DNA of 64,000 bases from Paramoeba atlantica (taxonomy: Eukaryota; Discosea), in assembly GCA_977017575.1 (NCBI GenBank), contig CDRNVI010000044.1:124001-188000 (forward strand), in the 5' to 3' direction. This document shows positions 29,655 to 38,311 of this stretch, piece by piece. Every line of letters begins with the position of its first letter. The first letter of the stretch is position 1. A model generated the notes under the pieces. It was not told the origin of the DNA. It made no database searches and saw only the letters and a program-made list of their open reading frames with translations. Both the position numbers and the translations under genes were made by a program.

Positions 29655-30203
29655 ATGAAAATTACCTCACGTAGCTTAAGTACGGTTCCGACCCTTTATC
29701 GCCGACTGTTGAAAACGATCATTAAAAAGTTCGATACAGACCACGAGTTAATAATTCGGGCATGGAAAACCACGAAAGCTGAATTTCTGCGCAGCGGTTA
29801 CGAGAAAGATAAGAAGAAACTTGAAGCATTGAAACAGAAAGCAATTGGCGTCGAGCGTACCATTAGACAAGGAATTATTCCGATTTATCAATCTAGAAAA
29901 GATAAACAGAGACAATATCACAAGGTAGACCACGAAATTCTCAAAGGGAGTGATAACCACGTTGAGCCAGTTGATGGTCAGAGCTTCGTAACCAAATTTA
30001 AGGATTACATTAAGGATGATGATCACACAGCGGTAGAACAAATGTTAAGAAGTGTTGGCAGGTGGAATGAAAACATACATATCGAAAATACGAATTCATC
30101 TTCTAAAAGTAACGCTTCCGCGGAGAGCAACGGACGTGAAAAATCTGCTCCACATAAAGACTTTACAAAAATTAAATCAAGAAGATGGGTTAAAACAATT
30201 TAA
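29655..30203 (+). CDS. LYR-motif protein (Complex1_LYR family)
   Basis: This 182-residue basic protein carries the LYR tripeptide in VPTLYRRLLK (L14, Y15, R16), followed by an amphipathic helical region with F26 and a conserved-type segment to about residue 75. LYR proteins are small mitochondrial factors that bind acyl-carrier protein and help assemble respiratory complexes or iron-sulfur clusters. The C-terminal 100 residues are hydrophilic and Ser/Asn/Lys-rich, longer than in most relatives. Which LYR subfamily it belongs to cannot be told. The ATG at 29655 follows a stop in the same frame. Confidence 0.65.
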   Translation: MKITSRSLSTVPTLYRRLLKTIIKKFDTDHELIIRAWKTTKAEFLRSGYEKDKKKLEALKQKAIGVERTIRQGIIPIYQSRKDKQRQYHKVDHEILKGSDNHVEPVDGQSFVTKFKDYIKDDDHTAVEQMLRSVGRWNENIHIENTNSSSKSNASAESNGREKSAPHKDFTKIKSRRWVKTI

Positions 30204-30487
30204 TCAAATCCCGTCTGAAATCTGTCTGCACCTCGTAATAGTGGATGTGAATGACGACGGACGATTTCTAGGTGATGAATGCCCCTAGTGAGTAGAACTG
30301 CAGTAAGCAGAAGACTTGATCCACTCTACAAAGAATATAACCCCCAGTTTTGTACGTCCATCCGGGTTCACGGACTAGGGTGCTAATAATATCATCAGCA
30401 CACTATAGACTATTAATATTTTGAAACAACCTTGATAAAAAAACTATTTCGAATGCTTCTAGTCTTTTACAGTGCGTCTATCGATTT

Positions 30488-31138
30488 ATGAATATGTCGG
30501 ACGGTGTGCCACATCGAGTTCGTGGTGCAGGTTTGCCGCAAGAATACGCTCTCGCCCTCTTCATCAAAGATATTCCGAATCCCCAAAAATCATGGTCTAC
30601 GCACACACCCGCGTGTGAATGGGATCGTGTGATGTGTGATGAGAAAAATAATGTTGAAAGGTTGGAGTGGTATGGTATTGGTCTTTCTGGTGAGTTCCAA
30701 TGGTCTTGTCTACCGAACTCTTTGTTGCATTTGAATTTGAGTTCAGATTATAGCAATGATGGCACTTTCAAGTACTTAAAGGGTGAGATTTCACATGTGG
30801 ACTTTGCATCATTACCGCGAGGTCTCTTGGAGCTATTTCTTTATGACTTGGGTATCTGCGGGTCCCTTGAAGTAAGCGATCTTCCTCCGTCGCTTCGCGT
30901 ATTGGATCTCTATGGAAACAACATACAAGGTAGTGTGGATTTTACCGCTCTGCCAGAAACGATGATCGAGATCTTTCTTCGTGGCAATCCTATTCAAGGA
31001 GTACCTGATTTTTCGAAACTTCCGCATGGCCTACAAAGGCTTACGCTCACCGACACCAAACTAACATTTCCTTCTGGAAAGCTTCCTTTTTGTGTGGAAA
31101 TACCGGATCCTTGTGAAAAAGCCCCCCCTTTCTTATGA
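30488..31138 (+). CDS. leucine-rich-repeat protein
   Basis: This 216-residue protein starts with a segment resembling the cap of plant and protist LRR proteins (CEWDRVMCD, residues about 43-51). About five repeats follow of the form LPxxLxxLxLxxNxxxGxxDF, for example LPPSLRVLDLYGNNIQGSVD and LPETMIEIFLRGNPIQGVPD. LRR proteins with this LP-start repeat are common in protist surface and signalling families. No signal peptide or membrane anchor is visible, so location is unknown. The start at 30488 is the first ATG; a second is two codons later. Confidence 0.75.
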   Translation: MNMSDGVPHRVRGAGLPQEYALALFIKDIPNPQKSWSTHTPACEWDRVMCDEKNNVERLEWYGIGLSGEFQWSCLPNSLLHLNLSSDYSNDGTFKYLKGEISHVDFASLPRGLLELFLYDLGICGSLEVSDLPPSLRVLDLYGNNIQGSVDFTALPETMIEIFLRGNPIQGVPDFSKLPHGLQRLTLTDTKLTFPSGKLPFCVEIPDPCEKAPPFL

Positions 31139-31513
31139 ATGTGAACGTAAAACGATTTATAAAAAGCAAACAAAGAGAATAAAGAAATAACACCGAAAAA
31201 TATCTTACGTCACGAAGAAAGATACTATCCCCCCTATCTAATAGGGCTACGCTCGGCCCTCCTTTTCACAGAGCCATTTTTTTCTAGAAGGCCAAAAACA
31301 ATTTCTGGGAAGGACCAATATTTGTGGAGTCCGCTGCGAAGCGGCGGATTTTTTTTCCCACAGCTACCCAGCCACCAAAAAGAATATCAAAAGGAGAATG
31401 ACCTAGTGTAGCAACGATAAAAAAAGGCGCCACGAAGCGGCTTTTTCCAAGATAATTTTCCATGTACCCCACCCTTAACACGGCTTTTTGCTCAAAATCG
31501 GAGGGCACCCGTT

Positions 31514-31675
31514 GTATTAAAATAATAAAACGAAAAAAAACATTATTTCCTACCCCCCACACTCCATGCCCACCCACCCCGACGGCGACACCCTCTGCGA
31601 CCCCTCCCAACCCCTTCCCCGCCGTATCCGCGCCCTCCACCACCTGCGTGATCCCGACTGCCCTCTCCCCCTCCC
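31514..31675 (+). pseudogene. duplicated 5' fragment of the deoxyhypusine hydroxylase gene
   Basis: About 162 bp match 33457-33616 with few changes: the A-rich leader (ATTAAAAT ... AACATTATTT), the ATG (31566, matching 33507) and the first 36 or so codons (MPTHPDGDTLCDPSQPLPRR and on). The match then stops abruptly and retroelement sequence follows. The fragment lacks all HEAT repeats and metal-binding motifs, so it cannot make the enzyme. It could carry a copy of the promoter region. Confidence 0.88.
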
Positions 31676-31676
31676 A

Positions 31677-32150
31677 TTCACAATGACATTAAACTCGCGG
31701 GCTAGTTGCCTTGTCGCAACCCCTTGGCCAAGCCTCATGCGCAATAACACTTTTCCGCCTTCTGCAAGATCACCCCTGGGGAGTCGATACGTGACAAAAA
31801 CGCGTTTTGTCCGCGTCTTCACCTTATAAATCTCTGCAGGCTTACCTGTATGATACAATATACGCACACGGCTCCATTGTCCAAAAACAGAACTGCGCCC
31901 CAACCATCAAGAGATGCATCTGTAAACAAGACCGCTTTCTCTGAAATGAACTTTTGATATTTTCGCCAATGGTTTGGTTGCACCTTCTGGCACCTCTCTT
32001 TTAATTGTCCAAGCGCAACAGAAGGGCGTTGCAGGTCAGTACTGTCGTGTAGCATTCCTTTATTTAGAGGGGTGAAACCTGTTAAGTCTTGCCGGGTTTT
32101 GCCAAGTTTTGCCTGGTTTTGCCAGGACACCTATTTTATGGGGCGTCATT
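31677..32150 (-). mobile_element. retroelement fossil: RNase H region (DIRS- or Ty3-like)
   Basis: On the minus strand the phrase AVLFTDASLDGWGAVLF matches the start of the RNase H domain that follows reverse transcriptase in Ty3/gypsy and DIRS retroelements (TDAS, GWGA). A linker with NHWRKYQ-like residues precedes it. Only this part of an element is seen, and it is old and broken. One side abuts the duplicated hydroxylase fragment directly. Confidence 0.6.
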
Positions 32151-32637
32151 TTTAGAGCCGTGTCACGGCTTCAAGAAGGGGTATCTTGTGAAAACAACGG
32201 CGTAGAAAACTAGTATAGGTCCCAAACTCTCAAACTACTATAGTGAAACGATTTTATGAAACTATTTTTCAAGCCATGTTTTTCGCCAAGTTGGCCTTTT
32301 TTCCAATTTCTTTTCAGAAAAAACCGAACTTGGCGGCCCCGTCCTGTTGATACCAGGGGGAGTCGTCCCCGAGTACGGGGGTGGAAAATGTGCGCCAAGA
32401 CCCCCGATACCCTTTCTGGGGGTTTATTTCGAAAAATGGTTTTTTTCAAAATTTTCATTTTTTGTGGCGCGAAAATGTTTTGCAGCGCACGATGGAGACC
32501 ATGTATGTTCTTCACTATTTTTTTGACAAAGTACTTTTCTTTGCCACGTCAATGAGGAATATGCGGGTTTTGCCAGGTTTTGCTTTTCATAGGTTTCAAC
32601 CCTCTTAGATTGGACACTTGTCGTTTCATGTACTGTA

Positions 32638-32694
32638 CCCCCCCTCCTTAATTGTCTCCGCTTTTCGGGAAAAAGGACAATTAAATAGGGGGGG
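32638..32694. repeat. palindromic C-run/TTGTC element
   Basis: A left arm CCCCCCCTCCTTAATTGTC and a right arm GACAATTAAATAGGGGGGG flank a short loop containing CTTTTCGGGAAAAAG. The architecture and length match the palindrome at 12197-12255. Confidence 0.75.
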
Positions 32695-32883
32695 TGCAAA
32701 ATTTGAAGAAAGTAGGGAGAAAAAAATTAGCCCCGCTTCGCGCCGCATGTTTCACTCTATGCTACTATCTGCTATTATTGTTCTTGTGTAAGCGTAGGTC
32801 CAATGGAGACACTAAAAAATTCGCGATGGGTCCCACTAGAGGATTTTCTAGAGGCCCTACCCGAGGGACAGGAGGCCGTATTC

Positions 32884-33120
32884 TCACTCAACGCCCCAGA
32901 GGACCAGTAACCCGTTGTTCATTGGAGGTAGTTCCCTTGTCCGATGAATGGGGCTCTGAGGGAGAGTTGCCATTTCCAGGAAGGGGGGAGATGAAGGGTA
33001 ATCACCGGGAGCATTAACGTTTTCCGGAAGAGAGAAAGATGAATGGAAGTCAACTGAAAGGTTACCATTTTCCGGTAGGGGAAGAGATGAAAGGGATTGG
33101 CTGGACGGCTTAGCCATCAT
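32884..33120 (-). repeat. degenerate tandem repeat with coding-like period
   Basis: Three degenerate units of about 51-57 bp are seen, each with a TTTCC(A/G)G core followed by GAGATGAA. Read on the minus strand they give a 78-residue frame with LPENGNLSVDFHSS-like repeats. It may be a remnant of a repeat protein, but no start context or family supports a gene. Confidence 0.35.
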
Positions 33121-33299
33121 ACCAATCGGTTCCTACCTCGGAGAACCATCAGTGCAAAAGAGTAAAAAATGAGTCAAATATTGTGTAACAAGATGTAATA
33201 CGGTGCCCGTAGGACGTATATCACATTACACTAGAAAATGAAAAAATGAACAGAAAAAATCGGCGTCGCTTCGCGGCGCCTCGTGCCCAAGGCTCTGTC

Positions 33300-33355
33300 A
33301 AAAAGGACAATTAAGTAGGGGGGGTAGACGGGTGACAATTAAGTAGGGGGGTTAC
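33300..33355. repeat. two right-half copies of the palindrome arm
   Basis: GACAATTAAGTAGGGGGG occurs at about 33309 and again at about 33335, in the same direction, the first preceded by AAAAAG as in the full palindrome. They lie about 150 bp upstream of the hydroxylase gene. Confidence 0.65.
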
Positions 33356-33506
33356 AGTACTTGATGGCCCAGTCCACAATAGCCGATTGCCAACAATATA
33401 TGTCTTTATTCGTTTACCAACAATAGATGATTGCCAACCCTAGACGTACCCCCCCTTTATTAAAATCAAAAAACAAAAAAAACATTATTTCTACTCCCCA
33501 CCCTCC

Positions 33507-34508
33507 ATGCCCACCCACCCCGACGGCGACACCCTCTGCGACCCCTCCCAACCCCTTCCCCGCCGTATCCGCGCCCTCCACCACCTGCGTGAACCCGACC
33601 ACCCCCTCCCCCTCCCCGCCCTCCGCCGCACCCTCCGCGACGCCTACACCCCCTCCCAGGGCGTACTCCTCCAGCACGAGCTCATGTACGTGTTGGGGCA
33701 AATCGGCACCCCCGACGACGTCGCGTTCCTTTCCGATATAGTCGCCGACTCCGCGCTCGATGTCGTCACCCGCCACGAGGCCGCGGAGGCTCTCGGGGCG
33801 ATTGCCTCCGCGGAGGGCACGCGGATGCTGGAGAACGTGAAAGCGGTCTATGCCGTGCGACAGGATCTGGGCCCCGACGCCGCGGCGGAGTTGGATGAGA
33901 TGGGGGTCATGAAAGTTCCCGTGGAGTTACTCCAGACGTGTGAGCTCGCCCTGCGACGTATGGAGGAGGTACGGGAGGGGAGGTGCGCACGGGGTGTGGG
34001 GGAGGGGGAGAGTGCGTACACGAGTATTGATCCCGCACCCCCGCATACGAATAGAAATGTGGAGTGGAATCGGGAGGTGTTGGCGGGGAGGCCAGGGAGG
34101 GAAAGGGAGGAAATCCCCTCGTTGTATGAACGCTACCGCGCCATGTTTCGTCTTCGTGAGGAGAATGATGTCGCGGGGCTTGCTCAGGTGTTGAAGACGG
34201 ATACCTCCTCTGCGTTGTTACGGCATGAGATTGCGTTTGTTCTGGGACAAATGCAAAGTCCTGGGAGTGCGGAGGTGTTAAAAACGGTGCTTCGTCGTTG
34301 TGGGGAACACCCGATGGTGCGGCATGAGGCTGCGGAGGCACTGGGAGCCGTCGCCACAGCCTCGTGCTGGGATACGATTAAGTATTTTGCGAACCCGAAA
34401 CATGAGAAGTGTGCGCTCGTGCGTGATTCGTGTGTGCTAGCGCTTGACATGTATGATTACTACACGGAATGGAAGAATACACACACCGCGTCCACCCGTG
34501 TGTCGTAG
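33507..34508 (+). CDS. deoxyhypusine hydroxylase (HEAT-repeat di-iron enzyme)
   Basis: This 333-residue enzyme completes hypusine on translation factor eIF5A by hydroxylating deoxyhypusine. It is built of two groups of HEAT-like repeats, each with two His-Glu metal-binding pairs: H57-E58 (LLQHELMYVLGQ), H90-E91 (RHEAAEALGA), H240-E241 (LLRHEIAFVLGQ) and H273-E274 (VRHEAAEALGA). All four pairs are present, so the di-iron site looks complete. A linker at about 157-200 is variable, as in the family. The length is close to human DOHH. The ATG at 33507 follows an A-rich then pyrimidine-rich leader. The leader and first 36 codons are duplicated about 1.9 kb upstream. The coding strand is C-rich early and G-rich late. 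Confidence 0.95.
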   Translation: MPTHPDGDTLCDPSQPLPRRIRALHHLREPDHPLPLPALRRTLRDAYTPSQGVLLQHELMYVLGQIGTPDDVAFLSDIVADSALDVVTRHEAAEALGAIASAEGTRMLENVKAVYAVRQDLGPDAAAELDEMGVMKVPVELLQTCELALRRMEEVREGRCARGVGEGESAYTSIDPAPPHTNRNVEWNREVLAGRPGREREEIPSLYERYRAMFRLREENDVAGLAQVLKTDTSSALLRHEIAFVLGQMQSPGSAEVLKTVLRRCGEHPMVRHEAAEALGAVATASCWDTIKYFANPKHEKCALVRDSCVLALDMYDYYTEWKNTHTASTRVS

Positions 34509-34787
34509 TTTTTTAGGTGATGGGATAGAGAGGTAGAGGGGAAAGGACATTGGGATGAAAAAAATCTTACCATTAAACTGTAGGAATTACAACAAGCAAA
34601 GCTGCATACAAATTCATAGAACACTGATACAATACGTGACTCTTGTACAAATTTAACATTATTTACAGTACAGTTTCTCGTTTGAAGGATACGCTTTCAA
34701 TATGGTTGCTTTGACGAAAGCGTAATGTAATCCTTATAGGAACGTAGGACGCGACTCCACAAAAGCAGATCCCGAAAATTCGAACAC

Positions 34788-37526
34788 ATGGAGGCAGTAT
34801 CGCCGAATTACGTGCGCAATTTTTGCATGTTAGCCCATGTGGATCACGGAAAGACAACCTTATGTGACTACCTTGCAGCGCACTGCGACATTGTCTCCCC
34901 CGCCATGGCGGGTAAGGTACGATACCTTGATGTCCGCAAGGATGAACAAGAAAAACTGATTACGGTAAAGACATCCTCTCTTGCTCTTTCCTTTCAAGAT
35001 GACATGTATAATCTGGTTGACTCTCCTGGGCATGTTGAGTTTGGTGTGGAGGTTAGCATTGCTCTTCGACTCTGTGACGGGGCTCTGGTGGTCGTTGACG
35101 TGATTGATGGAATTACGTCGCAGACACAGAGTGTACTCCGGCATGCATTCGAGGAAAACATTTCTCTCTGCCTCGTGTTAAATAAAATTGACTTACTCTA
35201 CAGTTCATTACAATTATCCCCGACTGAAGCAGAGTCCCATCTGTGCACGATTGTGGCGAATGCGAATACGTTTATGGACACACTGTCGGAGGAAGCTGCA
35301 ACGTTTGATGCGCTACCTCAAGTAAGATCGACAGATATTCAAGACAATGCAACCTCCGAAGAATGGTTCTGCCCAATCAAAGGTAACGTTGTTTTTACTA
35401 GTGGACTATGGGGATTCGGGTTCTCTCTTCATGATTTTGCAACGCAGTACGAATCCAAATTTGGATGGAAAGCAGAGAAACTACTCAAAGGGCTATGGGG
35501 GCCGTACACGATCGATAAGAACAAGCAAACAATCGTTCCAACCGATCCGGGGCGTAGATCTCTTTTTGATCGTCTTATAATTAGTACAATGTGGAGAATG
35601 TTTGACTGTACGTTTTCCACACCCTTCAACGAGAAGGCTCTGACGGATCTCTTGGTTTCTATAAAAGCGGTCGACCCGAGCACCTCGCTTATTTTTAAAA
35701 AAGACAAGGATGAGTTGACGAAGCATATCATGTATTCATGGCTGCCATTGGCTCGTTGTTTACTGGAGGCCGTTAAGATGCAATTGCCAAGTCCTATACA
35801 TTCCCAAAGACATAGATTAGAACGACTTTTTCCATCGTACACGTTTTCAAAAGATTTAGCATCTGATGAAAGTGCGCGCTTTTCGGAAGCTCATCAAGGA
35901 AGCTCTTCAAAAGACATTTTGAGACACATTGGAAGATGTGACGACTCATCGTTGTCTCCAACCTTTGCCTACGTTGTAAATTTAGTAGAGATTCAAGAAG
36001 AAAATGAGGCAGTCCTATTTGGCCTAACCCGAGTTTTTTGTGGGGCAATACGCAAAGACCAACGACTGTATTTTCATTCAGATGAAAAACAAGCAAGTTC
36101 CGACAATACTGAATCAGATTCTAACTTAGTTTCACGGGTTGCTTTTTTCTGTGGGGGGAGCCTGCACAATGTAGAGTCGGTCTCGGCGGGTTCTATTTGC
36201 GCAATCGGTGGACCAATTGTTTCACGCCTTTGTAAATGTGCTACGCTATGCTCGGAGCCGTCATTCCCTTCCATGCGTAGCATTGCTCGACCAGTAGAGA
36301 GTGTCATGCAGACGGTCATTCGAGCCAAATCTGTAAAGGATATTAACACACTATCGTCTGCGTTGCATAAACTAAATCGTATGGACCTTCAATTGGATAT
36401 TCATGTCCGTGACTCAGGCGAATACATCATGAGTACCGCCGGTGAGGTGCACAACGAAAGATGCGTGACGGACCTTTTATCTCTCACTCAAGAGATAGAG
36501 TTAAACATTGAAGAACCCACCGTTTCCTTTAGAGAGACTTTGACAAAAGGAAGCGTCACTTATTTGTCTGAAGAGGTGACGTGTGTTTTGGTGGAAGGCA
36601 TAACGATCAGTCTCCTTGCCATACCTATGCCATGCATTCCGTCACGAACTATGGAAGACTACATCAAGCAATATGACTATGTCAGCTCCGATATTCTAGA
36701 ACCTTTGAAGGAGAAGCTGAAAAAGAGTTTGGAAGACGAACAAGGAATGAAAAAACGAGAGCTCAGATTCTGGACAGAGGCCATTTCCAATCTTACTTGG
36801 CTGGGACCGCCACAAAGCCATTTTTCAAACGCGCTTTTCATCAGCCCTACTGTCTCTGAGGTACTAACGAAAACAGGCACTGTCGGCTCCTTTTGCTCTG
36901 GCTTTAATCTTGCTATGTCCTCCGGACAACTTTGTGGAGAACCCTTGACCGGCATTGCGACAATTGTTTCCGACCTTACTGTGCCGGATCAGTACCTTGG
37001 ACATGAGAATAAATTATATGAGTTGCTTACAGGATCTAATATTGGAACTGCAATGCGTCGTGCATGTGAGTCTGCTATCGCACAAGGAGCAAGTAGTCTC
37101 GTAGAGCCTGTTTACAAATGTGAGATCAGATGGTTTGGCGAGGGCATCCAGGGAGCCATCACTTCACTCATCAAACAGCGTCGAGGCTGTATAACAGATG
37201 TGGAAGTATTTTACGGGGAAAGTACTTTTTCTCAAAGGTTCATAATGCAGTGTCGTATTCCTATTGTTGAAAGCATCGGTTTGGTGCAGTCCCTGCGCGA
37301 GTGCACAAGTGGGAAAGCAACTTGTTCTTTTTCCACTGCTGGGTGGAAGATTGTTAATAACGCCCAACAATGTACATCCCCAGAGAGGGGTTCTTTTCTG
37401 TCTGATTCCAATGATGACATTATTCGAAAACTCCTCAGTAAAATTCGAATAAGCAAAGGAATATCTTCTGAGATCCAACTTCCAGTCGAAGTAGAAAAGC
37501 AGAAATTTTCTACCCGTGGCACATAA
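34788..37526 (+). CDS. elongation-factor-like GTPase EFL1 (Ria1)
   Basis: This 912-residue GTPase resembles EFL1, which with SBDS releases eIF6 from pre-60S ribosomal subunits in the cytoplasm. The G domain has AHVDHGKTT (16-24), DSPGH (77-81) and NKID (131-134). An EFL1-type insertion then holds NVVFTSGLWGFGFSLHDFA and LLKGLWGPY. Later come EF-G/eEF2-like domains with the block GEVHNERCVTDL and a C-terminal EF-G fold (RRGCITDVEVFYGES). The order fits EFL1 better than eEF2 (no diphthamide loop seen) or the splicing GTPase Snu114 (no acidic N-terminus). The start ATG at 34788 is only 10 codons before the G1 motif, as is usual. The gene is AT-balanced. Confidence 0.92.
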   Translation: MEAVSPNYVRNFCMLAHVDHGKTTLCDYLAAHCDIVSPAMAGKVRYLDVRKDEQEKLITVKTSSLALSFQDDMYNLVDSPGHVEFGVEVSIALRLCDGALVVVDVIDGITSQTQSVLRHAFEENISLCLVLNKIDLLYSSLQLSPTEAESHLCTIVANANTFMDTLSEEAATFDALPQVRSTDIQDNATSEEWFCPIKGNVVFTSGLWGFGFSLHDFATQYESKFGWKAEKLLKGLWGPYTIDKNKQTIVPTDPGRRSLFDRLIISTMWRMFDCTFSTPFNEKALTDLLVSIKAVDPSTSLIFKKDKDELTKHIMYSWLPLARCLLEAVKMQLPSPIHSQRHRLERLFPSYTFSKDLASDESARFSEAHQGSSSKDILRHIGRCDDSSLSPTFAYVVNLVEIQEENEAVLFGLTRVFCGAIRKDQRLYFHSDEKQASSDNTESDSNLVSRVAFFCGGSLHNVESVSAGSICAIGGPIVSRLCKCATLCSEPSFPSMRSIARPVESVMQTVIRAKSVKDINTLSSALHKLNRMDLQLDIHVRDSGEYIMSTAGEVHNERCVTDLLSLTQEIELNIEEPTVSFRETLTKGSVTYLSEEVTCVLVEGITISLLAIPMPCIPSRTMEDYIKQYDYVSSDILEPLKEKLKKSLEDEQGMKKRELRFWTEAISNLTWLGPPQSHFSNALFISPTVSEVLTKTGTVGSFCSGFNLAMSSGQLCGEPLTGIATIVSDLTVPDQYLGHENKLYELLTGSNIGTAMRRACESAIAQGASSLVEPVYKCEIRWFGEGIQGAITSLIKQRRGCITDVEVFYGESTFSQRFIMQCRIPIVESIGLVQSLRECTSGKATCSFSTAGWKIVNNAQQCTSPERGSFLSDSNDDIIRKLLSKIRISKGISSEIQLPVEVEKQKFSTRGT

Positions 37527-37761
37527 ATCTTTGTAAAATGACAACTAATAAGTGAGTAAATTACAGGTGGAATTTCCAAAGCTTGTCTCTGGGAGGCAGT
37601 ACAGTTTCTTATGATACACCTACCACAGTGACACTATACCGAAATATATCATTTTCTATCACATACTACCACTTACTACCACAGTACCAGCACTACTTAC
37701 GTGGTATTTCGTGTGCATTTCGAATTTTAGTTTCACCAATCTACATAACACTATTTGCGCA

Positions 37762-37935
37762 ATGTACAACCCGTTTAAGGCTATGTATAACCCCTTCAAG
37801 GCTAGACCCACGGCAGCGAAAATGATATTTGGAACCTATGCCTTAATGTTGGTGCTATTTTCCATCAATCGGTTTATCGTTGCTCCTCGATTTCGAGAGG
37901 CAGCTCAACGGCGGGAAAATACATCTCAAAGGTAG
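37762..37935 (+). CDS. small single-pass membrane protein
   Basis: A 57-residue protein beginning MYNPFKAMYNPFKARPTAAK, in which seven residues are directly duplicated, followed by one hydrophobic helix (about 21-38, MIFGTYALMLVLFSINRF) and a basic, polar tail. The shape (short N-terminus, one membrane helix, basic C-terminal tail) is like accessory subunits of mitochondrial inner-membrane complexes, but I do not recognise a family. The ATG at 37762 is the first in a good position; the second in-frame ATG, 21 bases later, would give the unduplicated form. It lies 235 bp after EFL1 on the same strand. Confidence 0.5.
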   Translation: MYNPFKAMYNPFKARPTAAKMIFGTYALMLVLFSINRFIVAPRFREAAQRRENTSQR

Positions 37936-38311
37936 AACTGTTTTAATGGTGCATCGTCGTTCTGCATAGATTGGATTTGTCAGTTAACCTTACTTCTTGG
38001 ACACTGTCTTTTTTTCTTGCTGATCTTCTATCGAACACCATTTCATTGAGATTCAAATCCAAGCGATATGTATTAAAAAGGACCATGAGACGTCGTAAAG
38101 AAATTCACAGCGTCTACATACAAAACACTATGCATACAACTCCTTTAGTATGACGGATGAATTCGCGTATGCGCTAAAATGTATTACATTATTATGTAAT
38201 TGTGAGAATTTTTACCTTGTTCTACTTGAGACTATTAATCCATGCAACTCTAAGCAAGGAATAGAAACGTGCAACGAATCATCACACGGGTGTTGAATTC
38301 ATAGATTAAAA
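37936..38311. other. intergenic, no gene seen
   Basis: A 376-bp AT-rich spacer before the 2,000-residue protein gene. No features are recognised. Confidence 0.45.

Larger units (their letters stand above)
31139..33456. other. repeat-rich intergenic region
   Basis: This 2.3-kb gap separates the LRR gene from deoxyhypusine hydroxylase. It contains a duplicated 5' piece of the hydroxylase gene (31514-31675), a retroelement RNase H fossil (minus), a palindromic C-run element (32638-32694), a coding-like tandem repeat (32884-33120) and two half copies of the palindrome arm (33306-33353). Short words of the type GCGAAGCGGC recur in it. No host gene is supported. Confidence 0.5.
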
